Positions 34,332 to 43,836 of a stretch of 64,000 nt of DNA are shown here, piece after piece. Location of the stretch: the NCBI RefSeq assembly GCF_004343505.1, contig NZ_SLXU01000004.1, forward strand, positions 1 to 64,000. Direction: 5' to 3'. The notes below the pieces were generated by a model that saw only the letters and a list, made by a program, of their open reading frames with translations, ran no database searches and was not told the DNA's origin. Position 1 is the first letter of the stretch; the number at the start of each line of letters is the position of its first letter. The stretch is from Rhodovulum bhavnagarense (lineage in GTDB: Bacteria > Pseudomonadota > Alphaproteobacteria > Rhodobacterales > Rhodobacteraceae). The translations under genes were made by a program, and so were the position numbers.

Positions 34332-35061
34332 CGCGGCGCTTGCCTTCCTTTTGGCGCTGACCCTTCCGGGCCTTGCCATGGCCGCTTGCCGTCAGACCGA
34401 ACACGAAGAGCGCGCCTACACCGTTTGCAGCTTTGATCCCGCCGAGGCAGAGCTGCGCCTTTTTCTGCGCGACCAGACCGGCGCAATCATCGGCAGCTTT
34501 TCACGGCTTGAAACCCTGTTGGCCAATCAGGGCAAGGATCTGATCTTTGCGATGAATGCCGGGATGTATCATCCCGACCGCAGCCCTGTCGGGCTGTACC
34601 TTGAGGACGGACAACCCCAGGCCCCCGCCGTGGCCCGCGCGGGCCCCGGCAATTTCGGCATGTTGCCTAACGGCATACTGTGCCTTGACGATGACCGCAC
34701 GGCAGTGATCGAAACACGACGCTACCTGAACCGGCAACCCGGCTGCCGACACGCCACCCAGTCCGGCCCGATGCTGGTGATCGACGGTGCGCTTCACCCG
34801 CGTTTCCTGCCCGACAGCACCTCGCGCCATGTTCGCAACGGTGTCGGGGTGGATCAGGCGGGGGTGGTGCATTTCGCGATCTCGGCGCGGCCGGTGACCT
34901 TTCATGAATTCGGGCGCCTGTTCCGCGATGTCCTGGACACCCCGCAGGCTCTGTACCTGGATGGCAAGATTTCCCGCCTGTTCGCGCCGGGGATGGGGCG
35001 CGCGGATGGCGGGTTGCCGATGGGGCCGATCGTGGCCGTGGTGCAGGACGCGCCGCGTTGA
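34321..35061 (+). CDS. Phosphodiester glycosidase (NAGPA) domain protein, exported
   Basis: A 246-residue protein with an N-terminal signal ([17 protein letters not shown], cut before ACRQT). The core shows [43 protein letters not shown] and [14 protein letters not shown], the pattern of the phosphodiester glycosidase (NAGPA-like) domain found in bacterial exported proteins. The substrate in bacteria is unknown. It overlaps rbfA by 11 bases, and its stop (TGA) overlaps a TTG of the following frame, so it lies inside the translation-factor row. Confidence 0.85.
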   Translation: MRTSAALAFLLALTLPGLAMAACRQTEHEERAYTVCSFDPAEAELRLFLRDQTGAIIGSFSRLETLLANQGKDLIFAMNAGMYHPDRSPVGLYLEDGQPQAPAVARAGPGNFGMLPNGILCLDDDRTAVIETRRYLNRQPGCRHATQSGPMLVIDGALHPRFLPDSTSRHVRNGVGVDQAGVVHFAISARPVTFHEFGRLFRDVLDTPQALYLDGKISRLFAPGMGRADGGLPMGPIVAVVQDAPR

Positions 35062-35120
35062 CCTTGGCGCCCGTCTTCGCTAGCAGGCGATCCTTACTCG
35101 GAAAGAACGGAGCATCGCAA

Positions 35121-36026
35121 TTGGGACGCCGCCGCAAGGGACGCGACATTTCGGGCTGGATCGTGGTGGACAAACCCGCGGGCCTGACCTCGACCGCCGT
35201 GGTCAACAAGGTTCGCTGGGCGCTGGATGCCCGCAAGGCGGGCCATGCGGGCACGCTTGACCCAGCGGCAACGGGCGTTCTGGCGATTGCACTGGGCGAG
35301 GCGACAAAGACGGTACCCTACATCACCGAGGCGCTGAAAGCCTATCGATTCACGGTGCGCCTTGGCGTTGCCACCAATACCGACGACGCCGAGGGCGAGG
35401 TGATCGCGACATCGCCCGCGCGCCCCACCGACGCGGAAATCGCCGCTGCCCTGCCGGGATTCGAGGGCGACATCATGCAGGTGCCGCCGCAGTTTTCCGC
35501 CGTCAAGATCGACGGCGAACGCGCTTATGCCCGCGCTCGCGCCGGCGAAGAGGTCGAGATCGCGGCCCGCCCCCTTTATGTCGACAGCCTTACCCTGGTC
35601 GCCCGCCCCGACGCCGACCACGTCGAACTGGAAATGGTCTGCGGCAAGGGCGGCTATGTCCGGTCCATCGCACGCGATCTCGGCGAGGCGCTGGGGTGCC
35701 TGGGTCATGTCGTTAGCCTGCGCCGCATCTGGTCGGGACCGTTCGATGCCGAGGACGGCATCACTCTGGGGCTGATCGACGAATTGGCGAAAACCCCCGA
35801 ACTGGACGACTATCTTCGTCCGCTGGAAGAGGGGCTTGCCGATCTGCCCGAATTGCGCACAACCCCCGAGGGCGCGGCGCGGATGCGCAACGGCAATCCC
35901 GGCATCGTGATCACGGCAGAGGCCGAATACGGCGACGAAGCCTGGGCCTCTCTGGACGGGCAGGCAGTCGCGGTGGGCATCTACAAGGCCGGCGAATTGC
36001 ATCCCAGCCGAGTGTTTCACGCCTGA
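35121..36026 (+). CDS. truB: tRNA pseudouridine-55 synthase
   Basis: A 301-residue enzyme that makes pseudouridine 55 in the T-loop of tRNAs. Key signatures are [37 protein letters not shown] with the catalytic Asp, [20 protein letters not shown] and [13 protein letters not shown]. The TTG at 35121 ([13 protein letters not shown]) is chosen because homologues start with a short basic stretch before RDISGW and CGGAG lies upstream; a TTG at 35058 would add 21 atypical residues. A C-terminal extension after residue 240 resembles a PUA-like end. Confidence 0.93.
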   Translation: MGRRRKGRDISGWIVVDKPAGLTSTAVVNKVRWALDARKAGHAGTLDPAATGVLAIALGEATKTVPYITEALKAYRFTVRLGVATNTDDAEGEVIATSPARPTDAEIAAALPGFEGDIMQVPPQFSAVKIDGERAYARARAGEEVEIAARPLYVDSLTLVARPDADHVELEMVCGKGGYVRSIARDLGEALGCLGHVVSLRRIWSGPFDAEDGITLGLIDELAKTPELDDYLRPLEEGLADLPELRTTPEGAARMRNGNPGIVITAEAEYGDEAWASLDGQAVAVGIYKAGELHPSRVFHA

Positions 36027-36034
36027 GCTGCGCG

Positions 36035-36541
36035 ATGATCACGCGCATCCATCAAAAGGGCGATGCCGCATCAGAGGCCGTTTATTCCTGCTGCGGCGCC
36101 TATCGCTACCTGCTGACCCGCACCTGGGACCGGTCGGGGCCTCGGGCGCTTTTCGTGATGCTGAACCCCTCGACCGCGACCGAGGTCCAGAACGATCCCA
36201 CTGTCGAACGCTGTGAACGGCGCGCCCGCGCCCTGGGTTTCGGAGCGTTTCGTGTGACCAACATCTTTGCCTTGCGTGCCACCGATCCGCGCGTGATGCG
36301 CGCCGCGCCCGACCCGGTGGGCCCCGGCAATGACGCCGCGATCACCGACAGTGCCCCATGGGCCAACCGGATCATCTGTGCATGGGGGGCACATGGTGCG
36401 CACCTCGATCGCGGCCGGGCGGTCGAACAGCTGTTGCGCGCCACTGGTCAGCCGCTATGGCACCTGGGGCTGACGCGGGCGGGCCATCCCAGGCACCCCC
36501 TTTACATCGCCTATTCGCAGCAACCCCAGCCCTGGGGCTGA
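36035..36541 (+). CDS. DUF1643 family protein
   Basis: A 168-residue protein with the DUF1643 hallmarks: RYLLTRTWDRSGPRALFVMLNPSTA, DPTVERCERRARALGFGAFRVTNIFALRATDP and the end AGHPRHPLYIAY. No enzymatic role is established for the family as far as I know. It starts 8 bases after truB and is probably in the same transcript. Confidence 0.87.
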   Translation: MITRIHQKGDAASEAVYSCCGAYRYLLTRTWDRSGPRALFVMLNPSTATEVQNDPTVERCERRARALGFGAFRVTNIFALRATDPRVMRAAPDPVGPGNDAAITDSAPWANRIICAWGAHGAHLDRGRAVEQLLRATGQPLWHLGLTRAGHPRHPLYIAYSQQPQPWG

Positions 36542-36672
36542 CCGACGACCCGAGCCGGGGTTAACCATTGCAGAAGGTCATGCTCGCCCCGGCCCCGCCG
36601 CACAGGCTATCCTGTGGCCGAGGGGCGTGTTTCGTTCGCCGCGATACCGGCGACGGAGATAAGGGAAAGCGC

Positions 36673-37689
36673 ATGTTCACGCTGGCAAGCCTGTTCGGGC
36701 TGCTCCTGGCCGGGGCGGCGGTTGATCTCGGTGATCTCGTGGCGCGGCCTGACGCGCCAAAAGACGACCCGCGGGACGAGTCGGACCACGAGGATGAGTG
36801 CGACCGCCCCCCCGAGTCTCCGCTTGCAGGCCCCACGATTGAGGGCGGCGCGGGCAACGATGCGCTGAACGGCACACCGTTAGATGACATCCTGTTCGCA
36901 TGGGACGGTGATGACGTGGTTCATGGCAACCTGGGCGACGACCTTGTCGATGGCGGCGAAGGTGACGACCTGCTGATGGGGGCCGAGGGCAGCGACACGC
37001 TGATCGGCGCCGCGGGAGCGGACGATTTGCTGGGCGACCTGGACGGCGACGCGCTGGCCGGGGGGGCGGGCGATGACACCCTGGCCGGCCATGATGGAAA
37101 CGACCTGCTGGACGGTGGGCCGGGCGATGACGAACTGATCGGCGGGCCGGGCGATGACGGCCTGATCGGCGGGCCGGGCGACGATGCGATGATGGGGGGG
37201 TATGGCGCGGATACGCTGACCGGCGGGCCGGGCGACGACATCATGAACGGCAATGACGACGACGACCTTCTGGCCAGCGTCACTCGAGACACATCGAGCT
37301 ATAGCTATGCCGATTCGGGCGGCATCGACTATCTGAACGGCGGCACGGGAGATGATACCCTGCTGATCGGCGGCGGCGACATCGCCACTGCCGGACCCGG
37401 CGCGGACCAGGTGATCCTGGGCGATTGGATCGTCACGAGCGCGGATGGCCCGGCCCGGATCATGGATTTCGATGCGGCCGAGGACGCGCTGATCGTGGTC
37501 TACGATGCCCAGGCCCATCCCGATCCGGCCCTTACGCTGGCACCGGGCGGCGACAGCATGGCAGACGCGCTTCTCATGCTGGATGGTGTGCCTTTGGCCG
37601 TTGTGACCGGCGGCGCAGGGATCGGACCGGACCAGATCGCGCTGGTGCCCGATGTCGCCCTCCCGCCCTCGATCTCGCGGGCGATCTGA
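36673..37689 (+). CDS. RTX calcium-binding repeat protein
   Basis: A 338-residue protein. A hydrophobic N-terminal stretch ([21 protein letters not shown]) and an acidic linker ([18 protein letters not shown]) lead into about 150 residues of RTX nonapeptides ([28 protein letters not shown]...). The C-terminal part ([34 protein letters not shown]) resembles the calcium-binding RTX end domain of roseobacter proteins. AAGGGA lies upstream of the ATG. It is unusual to find an RTX gene between truB and rpsO. Function unknown; secretion by type I is inference. Confidence 0.85.
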   Translation: MFTLASLFGLLLAGAAVDLGDLVARPDAPKDDPRDESDHEDECDRPPESPLAGPTIEGGAGNDALNGTPLDDILFAWDGDDVVHGNLGDDLVDGGEGDDLLMGAEGSDTLIGAAGADDLLGDLDGDALAGGAGDDTLAGHDGNDLLDGGPGDDELIGGPGDDGLIGGPGDDAMMGGYGADTLTGGPGDDIMNGNDDDDLLASVTRDTSSYSYADSGGIDYLNGGTGDDTLLIGGGDIATAGPGADQVILGDWIVTSADGPARIMDFDAAEDALIVVYDAQAHPDPALTLAPGGDSMADALLMLDGVPLAVVTGGAGIGPDQIALVPDVALPPSISRAI

Positions 37690-37907
37690 CCGCGCGAACC
37701 AGGCCACGCCTGCGCCGGTATCTTTACAAGGGCGCGGGCCGGGTGTGCCTCGGGGCGGCGGGCGCGGCGACATCGCGCAACAGCCCCCTTTTCAAATCGG
37801 ACCGAATCCCCTATTCACTCCCATCCGCTGAACTGGCGGTAACCTCCACGGGCCATGCTGGACGACATCCCGGCTTGTGCCATCAACCCTCAGACAAGGA
37901 GAGCCCG

Positions 37908-38177
37908 ATGTCGATCACCGCCGAAGAAAAGACCCGCCTGATCAAGGAATACGCCACCAAGGAAGGTGACACCGGTTCGCCCGAGGTACAGGTTGCGATC
38001 CTGACCAGCCGCATCACCACCCTGACCGAGCACTTCAAGACCCACAAGAAAGACAACCATTCCCGTCGGGGTCTGCTGATGATGGTGGCCCAGCGCCGCA
38101 AGCTGCTGGACTATCTCAAGGGTAAGGACGAGGGCCGTTACAAGGACCTCATCGCGCGCCTCGGCATCCGTCGCTAA
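37908..38177 (+). CDS. rpsO: 30S ribosomal protein S15
   Basis: An 89-residue protein of the small subunit that binds the 16S central domain. [50 protein letters not shown] is the standard S15 core. AAGGAGA lies seven bases before the ATG. A strong intrinsic terminator follows at 38204-38230, so it is separated from pnp, which it often adjoins in other bacteria. Confidence 0.98.
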   Translation: MSITAEEKTRLIKEYATKEGDTGSPEVQVAILTSRITTLTEHFKTHKKDNHSRRGLLMMVAQRRKLLDYLKGKDEGRYKDLIARLGIRR

Positions 38178-38203
38178 GCGCGGGCCTTTCAGGCCATTCA
38201 GGG

Positions 38204-38230
38204 CGCCCCGCATCCGCGGGGCGTTTTCTG
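38204..38230 (+). terminator. Intrinsic terminator of rpsO
   Basis: Perfect 8-bp stem CGCCCCGC/GCGGGGCG with loop ATCC, followed by TTTTCTGTTT. It begins 26 bases after the rpsO stop. Confidence 0.92.
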
Positions 38231-38240
38231 TTTCGGCGGC

Positions 38241-38864
38241 TCAGGGATGGCGCAGCAGGCCCGCCACCGCCTCTTGCACCAGCGCCTCTGGCGTGGCCCA
38301 GTCATAGCCGCCGATGGTGATCAGGTTGTGCGCGGTGCCATTCAGCGCACAAAGCAGGGCCTCGGATTTCACGCGCAGGTCCTGCGGCGGCGGACCGTCG
38401 CCAAGCGCCTGGGCCAGACAGATACGAAAAAGGTCAAACCGCGCGAGCGCTGCGTCCCCCTGGACAAAGCCCGTGACATCGGCCCGCGTCAGCCCGCCGG
38501 ACATGAAGATCATGAAGTAATGGTCGCGATGGGTCAGCCAGTAGGCGACATAACCCTGGGCGACCGCGTTCAACCGGGCCACCGGGTCGGGCTCGGCCGC
38601 CGCGATGCGGTCAAGCCCGTCGAACAGCTCTGCCAGCACATCGGCCCAGAGGGCGCGCAGAATGTCGATCTTGTTCTCAAAATAACTGTAAAGCGTCATC
38701 GGCGTGCACCCAGCCTCGCCCGCGAGGCGGCGCATGGAAACGGCGGCGTACCCCTCGGACTGAAACAGCTTCAGCGCTGCGGCGGCGATATGCGCGCGCA
38801 TGTCCGCGACCTGCGTAGCAGAGCGCGCGGGTCTGCCACGGCGGCGGGGCGTCGGATTGGCCAT
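38241..38864 (-). CDS. TetR/AcrR family transcriptional regulator
   Basis: A 207-residue regulator. The N-terminal helix-turn-helix is clear (AALKLFQSEGYAAVSMRRLAGEAGCTPMTLYSYFENKIDILRALW); the rest is an all-helical ligand-binding domain. GGAGGAG precedes the ATG. It is divergent from the DUF2147 gene, and a palindrome overlapping that gene's promoter is the natural candidate for its operator. Confidence 0.92.
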   Translation of the reverse strand: MANPTPRRRGRPARSATQVADMRAHIAAAALKLFQSEGYAAVSMRRLAGEAGCTPMTLYSYFENKIDILRALWADVLAELFDGLDRIAAAEPDPVARLNAVAQGYVAYWLTHRDHYFMIFMSGGLTRADVTGFVQGDAALARFDLFRICLAQALGDGPPPQDLRVKSEALLCALNGTAHNLITIGGYDWATPEALVQEAVAGLLRHP

Positions 38865-38897
38865 CTCTCCTCCTTTCGGGCGCGTCGTCGGGGGTGC

Positions 38898-38935
38898 TTG
38901 ACAGAGCGATGCTCATATTTTTATAACGCGTTATA
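38898..38935 (+). promoter_or_regulatory. Near-consensus promoter overlapped by a palindromic operator
   Basis: TTGACA (38898-38903), 17-base spacer, TTATAA (38921-38926): an excellent sigma-70 promoter for the DUF2147 gene at 38959. The -10 lies in the perfect 14-bp palindrome TATAACGCGTTATA (38922-38935), flanked on both sides by ATTTTTAT-like sequence. Binding of the divergent TetR protein here would block the promoter. Confidence 0.75.
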
Positions 38936-38958
38936 TTTTTATTGTAAGGCGGCTCCCG

Positions 38959-39390
38959 ATGCACCTCGCGGCCCCAGTCTTTGCCCTCGCAGCCCTTGCC
39001 GCAAGCGGTCTTTACGCCGAAGGGCTTGAGGATGTGACCGGGCACTGGCGCACCGTGCGCCACGGCGCGTTGGTCAGGATCACCGATTGCGGCGACAGCT
39101 CGCCCTGCGGGCGGCTGGCCTGGGTCGCCCCGGCCATCGCCGAGGGCAACACGCACGACATCCGCAACCCTGACGCAGCGCTGCGCCGCCGCCCGCTGAT
39201 CGGCGTACCGATCCTGTGGGGGTTCACGCCGGACGGCCAGGGCTGGACCGGCGGACACCTTTACAACCCCGATGACGGTAAGACATTCCGCGCCCATCTG
39301 CATCTGCTGTCCCCCCGCGCGTTGCACGTCACCGGCTGCCTTGGCCCGCTGTGCCGCAGCCAGGTCTGGACGCGGGCAGACGCCCCTTGA
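38959..39390 (+). CDS. DUF2147 family exported protein
   Basis: A 143-residue protein with a signal peptide (APVFALAALAASGLYA). DUF2147 features follow: VTGHWRTVRHGALVRITDCGDSSPCGRLAWV, a D(x)NP segment, then GVPILWGFTPDGQGWTGGHLYNPDDGKTFRAHLHLLSPRALHVTGCLG. Family members are periplasmic or secreted and of unknown role. It is predicted to be controlled by the divergent TetR repressor and to share a transcript with the next gene. Confidence 0.87.
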   Translation: MHLAAPVFALAALAASGLYAEGLEDVTGHWRTVRHGALVRITDCGDSSPCGRLAWVAPAIAEGNTHDIRNPDAALRRRPLIGVPILWGFTPDGQGWTGGHLYNPDDGKTFRAHLHLLSPRALHVTGCLGPLCRSQVWTRADAP

Positions 39391-39404
39391 CCCAAGGTTT
39401 CCCT

Positions 39405-39839
39405 ATGCACGACGCCCTGTTCCCCCCGTTGCCCTCACGCGATCTTTGGCGCTTTCGGATCTTGTTCCTGATCGCCGCGATCTGGAACTTCGCCGGCGGC
39501 ACGCCGGGCCTGTTCGACAGCGCCGCAATGTTCGAACAGGAATTCGGCCACGCCCTGACCGATCCGGTTCTGGTCGCGGTCTACCGCGGCGCCTGGGGCA
39601 CGGCATTCCTTTACGGGTTCGGCTTTCTGATGGCCGCCCGCGATCCTACCCGCCATACCGGCGTTGTACTGATGGGCGGCATCGGCAAGGCGTTGTTCGC
39701 GCTGAACCTTGCCTACATGTATTTCAGCGGCTGGACCTCGCAATTCGCCCTTGTGGTGATCGGCGGCGATATCGTCTTCGTTGCACTCTTCATCGACTAT
39801 TTCCGTCGCTTGCACCGCGCCGGGATCCGCCCTGTCTGA
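39405..39839 (+). CDS. Small integral membrane protein, unknown function
   Basis: A 144-residue protein with about four hydrophobic helices (ILFLIAAIWNFAGGTPGLF; AVYRGAWGTAFLYGFGFLMAA; GVVLMGGIGKALFALNLAYMYF; FALVVIGGDIVFVALFIDYF). CAAGG lies before the ATG at 39405, which is 14 bases after the DUF2147 stop, so the two are probably one operon under the TetR operator. I do not recognise the family. Confidence 0.75.
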   Translation: MHDALFPPLPSRDLWRFRILFLIAAIWNFAGGTPGLFDSAAMFEQEFGHALTDPVLVAVYRGAWGTAFLYGFGFLMAARDPTRHTGVVLMGGIGKALFALNLAYMYFSGWTSQFALVVIGGDIVFVALFIDYFRRLHRAGIRPV

Positions 39840-40052
39840 CCGGCGGGCCAGGAGAATCCCCTGCCCCCGCCTCCCGTGCTACGGGACGTCCCCCCTTTCT
39901 TTCAGACCGAAACTCGGCTATGGGCGCAGCATCTGAGACGTTGCGCCCTGACCCCGGCGCTCGGAAATGGATAGGAGGGGTCGGCGGCAATGCGGCCGCC
40001 ATTCAAACAGGGCCCCGGGATACGCCCGGGAGTGCCCGACTAGGATAGATGT

Positions 40053-42188
40053 ATGTTCAACGTTACGACGAAATCGATGCAGTGGGGGGAGGAAACCCTC
40101 ACCCTCGAAACCGGCAAGGTTGCCCGCCAGGCAGATGGCTCGGTCATTGCCACGCTGGGCGAAACCAGCGTCATGGCCAACGTGACCTTTGCCCGGGAAC
40201 AGAAACCGGGGCAGGACTTTTTCCCGCTGACTGTTCACTACCAGGAAAAATACTATGCCGCGGGCAAGGTGCCCGGCGGCTTTTTCAAGCGCGAGGCGCG
40301 GCCGACCGAAAAGGAAACGCTGACCGCGCGCCTGATCGACCGCCCGATCCGCCCGCTCTTCGTGCCCGGCTTCAAGAACGAAGTGCTGGTCATGTGCACG
40401 GTGCTGTCCCACGATCTGGTCAACGACCCCGACATCGTGGCGATGATCGCGGCCAGCGCAGCACTGACGATTTCGGGGGTTCCCTTCATGGGCCCGATCG
40501 CGGGATGCCGGGTCGGGTTTGCCAACGGCGAATATGTCCTCAACCCCGAGGTCGAGGACATGCAGAACTTGCGCAATAATCCCGAGCAGCGGCTTGACCT
40601 TGTCGTGGCCGGCACCCGCGACGCGGTCATGATGGTCGAGTCCGAGGCCTATGAGCTGACCGAGGAAGAAATGCTGGGCGCGGTCACCTTCGCGCATGAG
40701 CAGATCAAGCCCGTCTGCGACCTGATCGTGTCGCTGGCCGAGGCCGCCGCAAAAGAGCCCTTTGACTTCACCCCGCCGGATTACTCGTCGCTTTACGAGG
40801 TCGTAAAAGGTCTGGGCGAAGACAAGATGCGCGCCGCCTATGCGATCACCGACAAGCAGGAACGCGTAGCCGCCGTCGCCGCCGCCAAGGAAGAGATCAA
40901 GGCCAGCCTCAGCGCAGAGCAGTTGGAAGACCCCAACCTGGGTTCCGCCATCAAGAAACTGGAATCGGTCGTGCTGCGTGGTGACGTGGTCAAGAATGGC
41001 AAACGGATCGACGGCCGTGCCCTGGACCAGGTCCGCCCGATCCAGTGCGAGGTCGGCCTGCTGCCCCGCACCCATGGCTCGGCACTGTTCACCCGTGGCG
41101 AAACCCAAGGCCTGGTCGTGACCACCCTGGGAACCGGCGATGACGAACAGATCATCGACGCGCTGCACGGCAATTTCCGCTCCAACTTCCTACTGCATTA
41201 CAACTTCCCGCCCTACTCGGTCGGCGAGGTTGGCCGCGTGGGCAGCCCCGGCCGCCGTGAAATCGGCCACGGGAAACTGGCCTGGCGCGCGTTGCAGGCG
41301 GTTCTGCCGGCACCGACCGATTTCCCCTACACGATCCGCGTTGTTTCCGAGATCACCGAATCCAATGGTTCTTCCTCGATGGCGTCGGTCTGCGGCGGGT
41401 CGCTGTCGATGATGGATGCGGGCGTTCCGCTGAAGGCACCGGTCGCGGGCGTTGCCATGGGCCTGGTCCTTGAAGAGGATGGCAGCTTTGCCGTTCTGAC
41501 CGACATCCTGGGCGACGAGGATCACCTGGGCGACATGGACTTCAAGGTCGCGGGCACCGAGAACGGCATCACGTCCTTGCAGATGGATATCAAGGTCGCG
41601 GGCATCACCCCCGAGATCATGCGCCAGGCGCTGGCCCAGGCCAAAGAGGGCCGGATGCACATCCTGGGGGAGATGTCCAAGGCGCTGACCTCGGCGGGCG
41701 AATTCTCGGTTCACGCGCCGCGCATCGAGACCATGCAGATCCCCACCGACAAGATCCGCGAAGTGATCGGATCGGGCGGCAAGGTGATCCGCGAGATCGT
41801 CGAGGTATCGGGGGCCAAGGTCGACATCAATGATGACGGCGTGATCAAGATCGCCAGCCCCAATGGCGAGGCCATCCAGAAGGCCTATGACATGATCTAC
41901 TCGATCGTGGCAGAGCCCGAAGAGGGCGGCATCTACAAGGGCAAGGTCGTCAAGATCGTCGATTTCGGCGCCTTCGTGAACTTCTTTGGCAAGCGCGACG
42001 GCCTGGTCCACGTCAGCCAGATCGAGAACCGCCGCCTGAACCACCCCTCGGACGTTCTGAAAGAGGGCCAGGAGGTCTGGGTCAAGCTGCTGGGCTTTGA
42101 CGATCGCGGCAAGGTTCGCCTGTCGATGAAGGTCGTCGACCAGGAGACCGGCCAGGAAGTCCCGAAAGAGGAAAAGGCCGAGGAGTAA
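40053..42188 (+). CDS. pnp: Polyribonucleotide nucleotidyltransferase (PNPase)
   Basis: A 711-residue 3'-5' phosphorolytic exoribonuclease, core of the RNA degradosome. Two RNase PH domains (residues about 10-215 and 310-545; [24 protein letters not shown] with the catalytic Asp region) are joined by a helical domain. The C-terminal KH ([30 protein letters not shown]) and S1 ([33 protein letters not shown]) RNA-binding domains follow. The 213-base leader upstream has no gene; I cannot identify its autoregulatory structure. A strong terminator follows. Confidence 0.98.
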   Translation: MFNVTTKSMQWGEETLTLETGKVARQADGSVIATLGETSVMANVTFAREQKPGQDFFPLTVHYQEKYYAAGKVPGGFFKREARPTEKETLTARLIDRPIRPLFVPGFKNEVLVMCTVLSHDLVNDPDIVAMIAASAALTISGVPFMGPIAGCRVGFANGEYVLNPEVEDMQNLRNNPEQRLDLVVAGTRDAVMMVESEAYELTEEEMLGAVTFAHEQIKPVCDLIVSLAEAAAKEPFDFTPPDYSSLYEVVKGLGEDKMRAAYAITDKQERVAAVAAAKEEIKASLSAEQLEDPNLGSAIKKLESVVLRGDVVKNGKRIDGRALDQVRPIQCEVGLLPRTHGSALFTRGETQGLVVTTLGTGDDEQIIDALHGNFRSNFLLHYNFPPYSVGEVGRVGSPGRREIGHGKLAWRALQAVLPAPTDFPYTIRVVSEITESNGSSSMASVCGGSLSMMDAGVPLKAPVAGVAMGLVLEEDGSFAVLTDILGDEDHLGDMDFKVAGTENGITSLQMDIKVAGITPEIMRQALAQAKEGRMHILGEMSKALTSAGEFSVHAPRIETMQIPTDKIREVIGSGGKVIREIVEVSGAKVDINDDGVIKIASPNGEAIQKAYDMIYSIVAEPEEGGIYKGKVVKIVDFGAFVNFFGKRDGLVHVSQIENRRLNHPSDVLKEGQEVWVKLLGFDDRGKVRLSMKVVDQETGQEVPKEEKAEE

Positions 42189-42202
42189 TCCCAGGCCCAT
42201 AC

Positions 42203-42245
42203 CGAAAACGCGAACGGCCCCGGATTGCTCCGGGGCCGTTTTCGT
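42203..42245. terminator. Bidirectional intrinsic terminator, pnp/peroxiredoxin
   Basis: A perfect 12-bp stem, AACGGCCCCGGA and TCCGGGGCCGTT with loop TTGC, flanked by matching CGAAAACG and CGTTTTCG arms. TTTTCG follows on the plus strand and CGCGTTTTCGG on the minus strand, so it can end both convergent genes. Confidence 0.92.
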
Positions 42246-42282
42246 ATCAAGTTATCACGTAATCAGGTCAGGCGCGGGGCGC

Positions 42283-42939
42283 TCAGGCGGCCGGACTCTT
42301 GACCTTGCGCAGATAAGGAAAGATTTCCTCTACCTCGCCAAAGCGGGTGCGCGCATCCTCGGTCGAGATATCCATGCGCACGATCATGTCGTCGCCCGGA
42401 CGCCAGTCGGCCGGTGTGGCGACCGGCGCGGTCTTGTTGTTCTGGATCGCGTCCAGCGCGCGCAGGATCTCGTCGAAATTGCGCCCCACGGTCATGGGGT
42501 AGATCAGCATCAACTCGATCTTCTTGTCGGGATTGATGATGAAGGTCGTGCGCACGGTCGCGGTCACACCGTCGGTGCTGCCATCGGCGGCATAAGCATC
42601 GGCGGGCAGCATGTCGTAAAGCTTGGCAACCTCGAACTTGTCATCCGCGATGATCGGAAAGGCCATCTTGGTACCGGCATAGCGTTCGACATCCGACTTC
42701 CATTTCAGGTGTTCTTCGACCGTGTCCATCGAGATACCGATGACCTTGGTGTTGCGCCGCGCAAAATCGTCGGCCAGCTTTGCAGCGGCTGCGAACTCGG
42801 TGGTGCAGACGGGCGTGAAATCGGCCGGGTGCGAAAACAGGACGGCATAGCTGTCGCCGATCCAGTCATGGAAATCGATCTTACCATCGGTGGTGTCGGC
42901 GGTGAAATTCGGCGCTATGTCATTGATGCGAAGGGCCAC
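42283..42939 (-). CDS. 1-Cys peroxiredoxin (Prx6 type)
   Basis: A 218-residue thiol peroxidase. The active site SHPADFTPVCTTEF carries the single peroxidatic Cys typical of the Prx6 class, and there is no resolving Cys of the AhpC type. The C-terminal extension (YPMTVGRNFDEILRALDAIQ, then DWRPGDDMIV) also fits Prx6. The GTG start is chosen because AAGGAA lies eight bases upstream and homologues begin ALRINDIAPNF; an ATG 36 bases earlier has no site. An Irr/ICE-like box lies in the promoter. Confidence 0.93.
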   Translation of the reverse strand: MALRINDIAPNFTADTTDGKIDFHDWIGDSYAVLFSHPADFTPVCTTEFAAAAKLADDFARRNTKVIGISMDTVEEHLKWKSDVERYAGTKMAFPIIADDKFEVAKLYDMLPADAYAADGSTDGVTATVRTTFIINPDKKIELMLIYPMTVGRNFDEILRALDAIQNNKTAPVATPADWRPGDDMIVRMDISTEDARTRFGEVEEIFPYLRKVKSPAA

Positions 42940-42977
42940 GAAATCTTCCTTTCTGTGAATCGGGGGACATTCCAACC

Positions 42978-42994
42978 TTTAGATACATTCTAAA
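42978..42994. promoter_or_regulatory. ICE/Irr-like box upstream of the peroxiredoxin gene
   Basis: TTTAGATACATTCTAAA, perfect 6-bp arms around TACAT, 39 bases before the GTG. The iron control element bound by Irr in alphaproteobacteria is of the form TTTAGAA-N3-TTCTAAA as I recall it; this differs by one base. On the gene strand it contains TAGAAT, a good -10, so binding would affect transcription. Confidence 0.6.
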
Positions 42995-43109
42995 TACAGA
43001 TTTTCCAGCCCGCCTTCGGTCGAAAACCCCAAAAACTGCGCCATGGCGCATCCTGTGCTCAAGAAACTATTTTTCGCGGAAATATCAGGCGCGGCCGGAA
43101 TAGGCCGGA

Positions 43110-43757
43110 TCAGAATGGGCATGACACGCGGAAACAGATGCCGCGCCCGCCCTCGGGGTGGCGCAGGCGCAATTCCTCGGCATGCAGCATCAGCCGAGGC
43201 GCGTCACGCGCAGGGCCTTGCGCATAGAACGGGTCACCCAGGATCGGGTGGCCCAGCGCCTGCATATGCACCCGCAACTGGTGGCTGCGCCCGGTTCGGG
43301 GAAACAGCCGCACCCGCGTTGCGTGCTCTTCGTGACGCAGCACCCGCCAATCGGTAATGGCGCTCTTTCCATGGTCGTGGTCGACGATCTGGCGGGGCCG
43401 GTTCGGCCAGTCCACGATCAGCGGCAGGTCGACCGTGCCCGTCCTGGGCTCCAGCCGTCCCCATATCCGGGCGACATAGGTCTTTTTCGTCTGGCGTTTC
43501 TCGAATTGCAACCCCAGGTGACGCTGCGCCTGCGGCGTCAGGGCAAAGACGATCACGCCCGAGGTATCGCGGTCGAGCCGATGCACCAGCAGCGCTTCGG
43601 GAAAGGCCGCCTGCACGCGCGCCAGCAGGCAATCGGCCAGATGCGCCCCCCTGCCCGGCACGGACAGCAGGCCGGGTGGCTTGTTCACCGCCAGTAGCGC
43701 GTGATCATGGTGGATCACATCCAGCGGGGTGTCAGGCGGGGCGTAGGTATCACTCAT
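43110..43757 (-). CDS. RluA family pseudouridine synthase
   Basis: A 215-residue RNA pseudouridine synthase. HRLDRDTSGVIVFAL has the catalytic Asp of the RluA class, with NKPPGLLSVPGRG before it and RTGRSHQLRVHMQALGHPILGDPFY after it. Its short length, without an S4 domain, resembles RluA itself (23S rRNA 746/tRNA 32), but substrate assignment is uncertain. The ATG at 43757 matches the family N-terminus. Confidence 0.9.
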   Translation of the reverse strand: MSDTYAPPDTPLDVIHHDHALLAVNKPPGLLSVPGRGAHLADCLLARVQAAFPEALLVHRLDRDTSGVIVFALTPQAQRHLGLQFEKRQTKKTYVARIWGRLEPRTGTVDLPLIVDWPNRPRQIVDHDHGKSAITDWRVLRHEEHATRVRLFPRTGRSHQLRVHMQALGHPILGDPFYAQGPARDAPRLMLHAEELRLRHPEGGRGICFRVSCPF

Positions 43758-43836
43758 GCGCCCGGCGGTAACGGGTTGGCCTGTCCGGGGCAAGACCGCG
43801 CGCCCCGGCTGCGGGCAAACACCACCCCCGCCCGGA

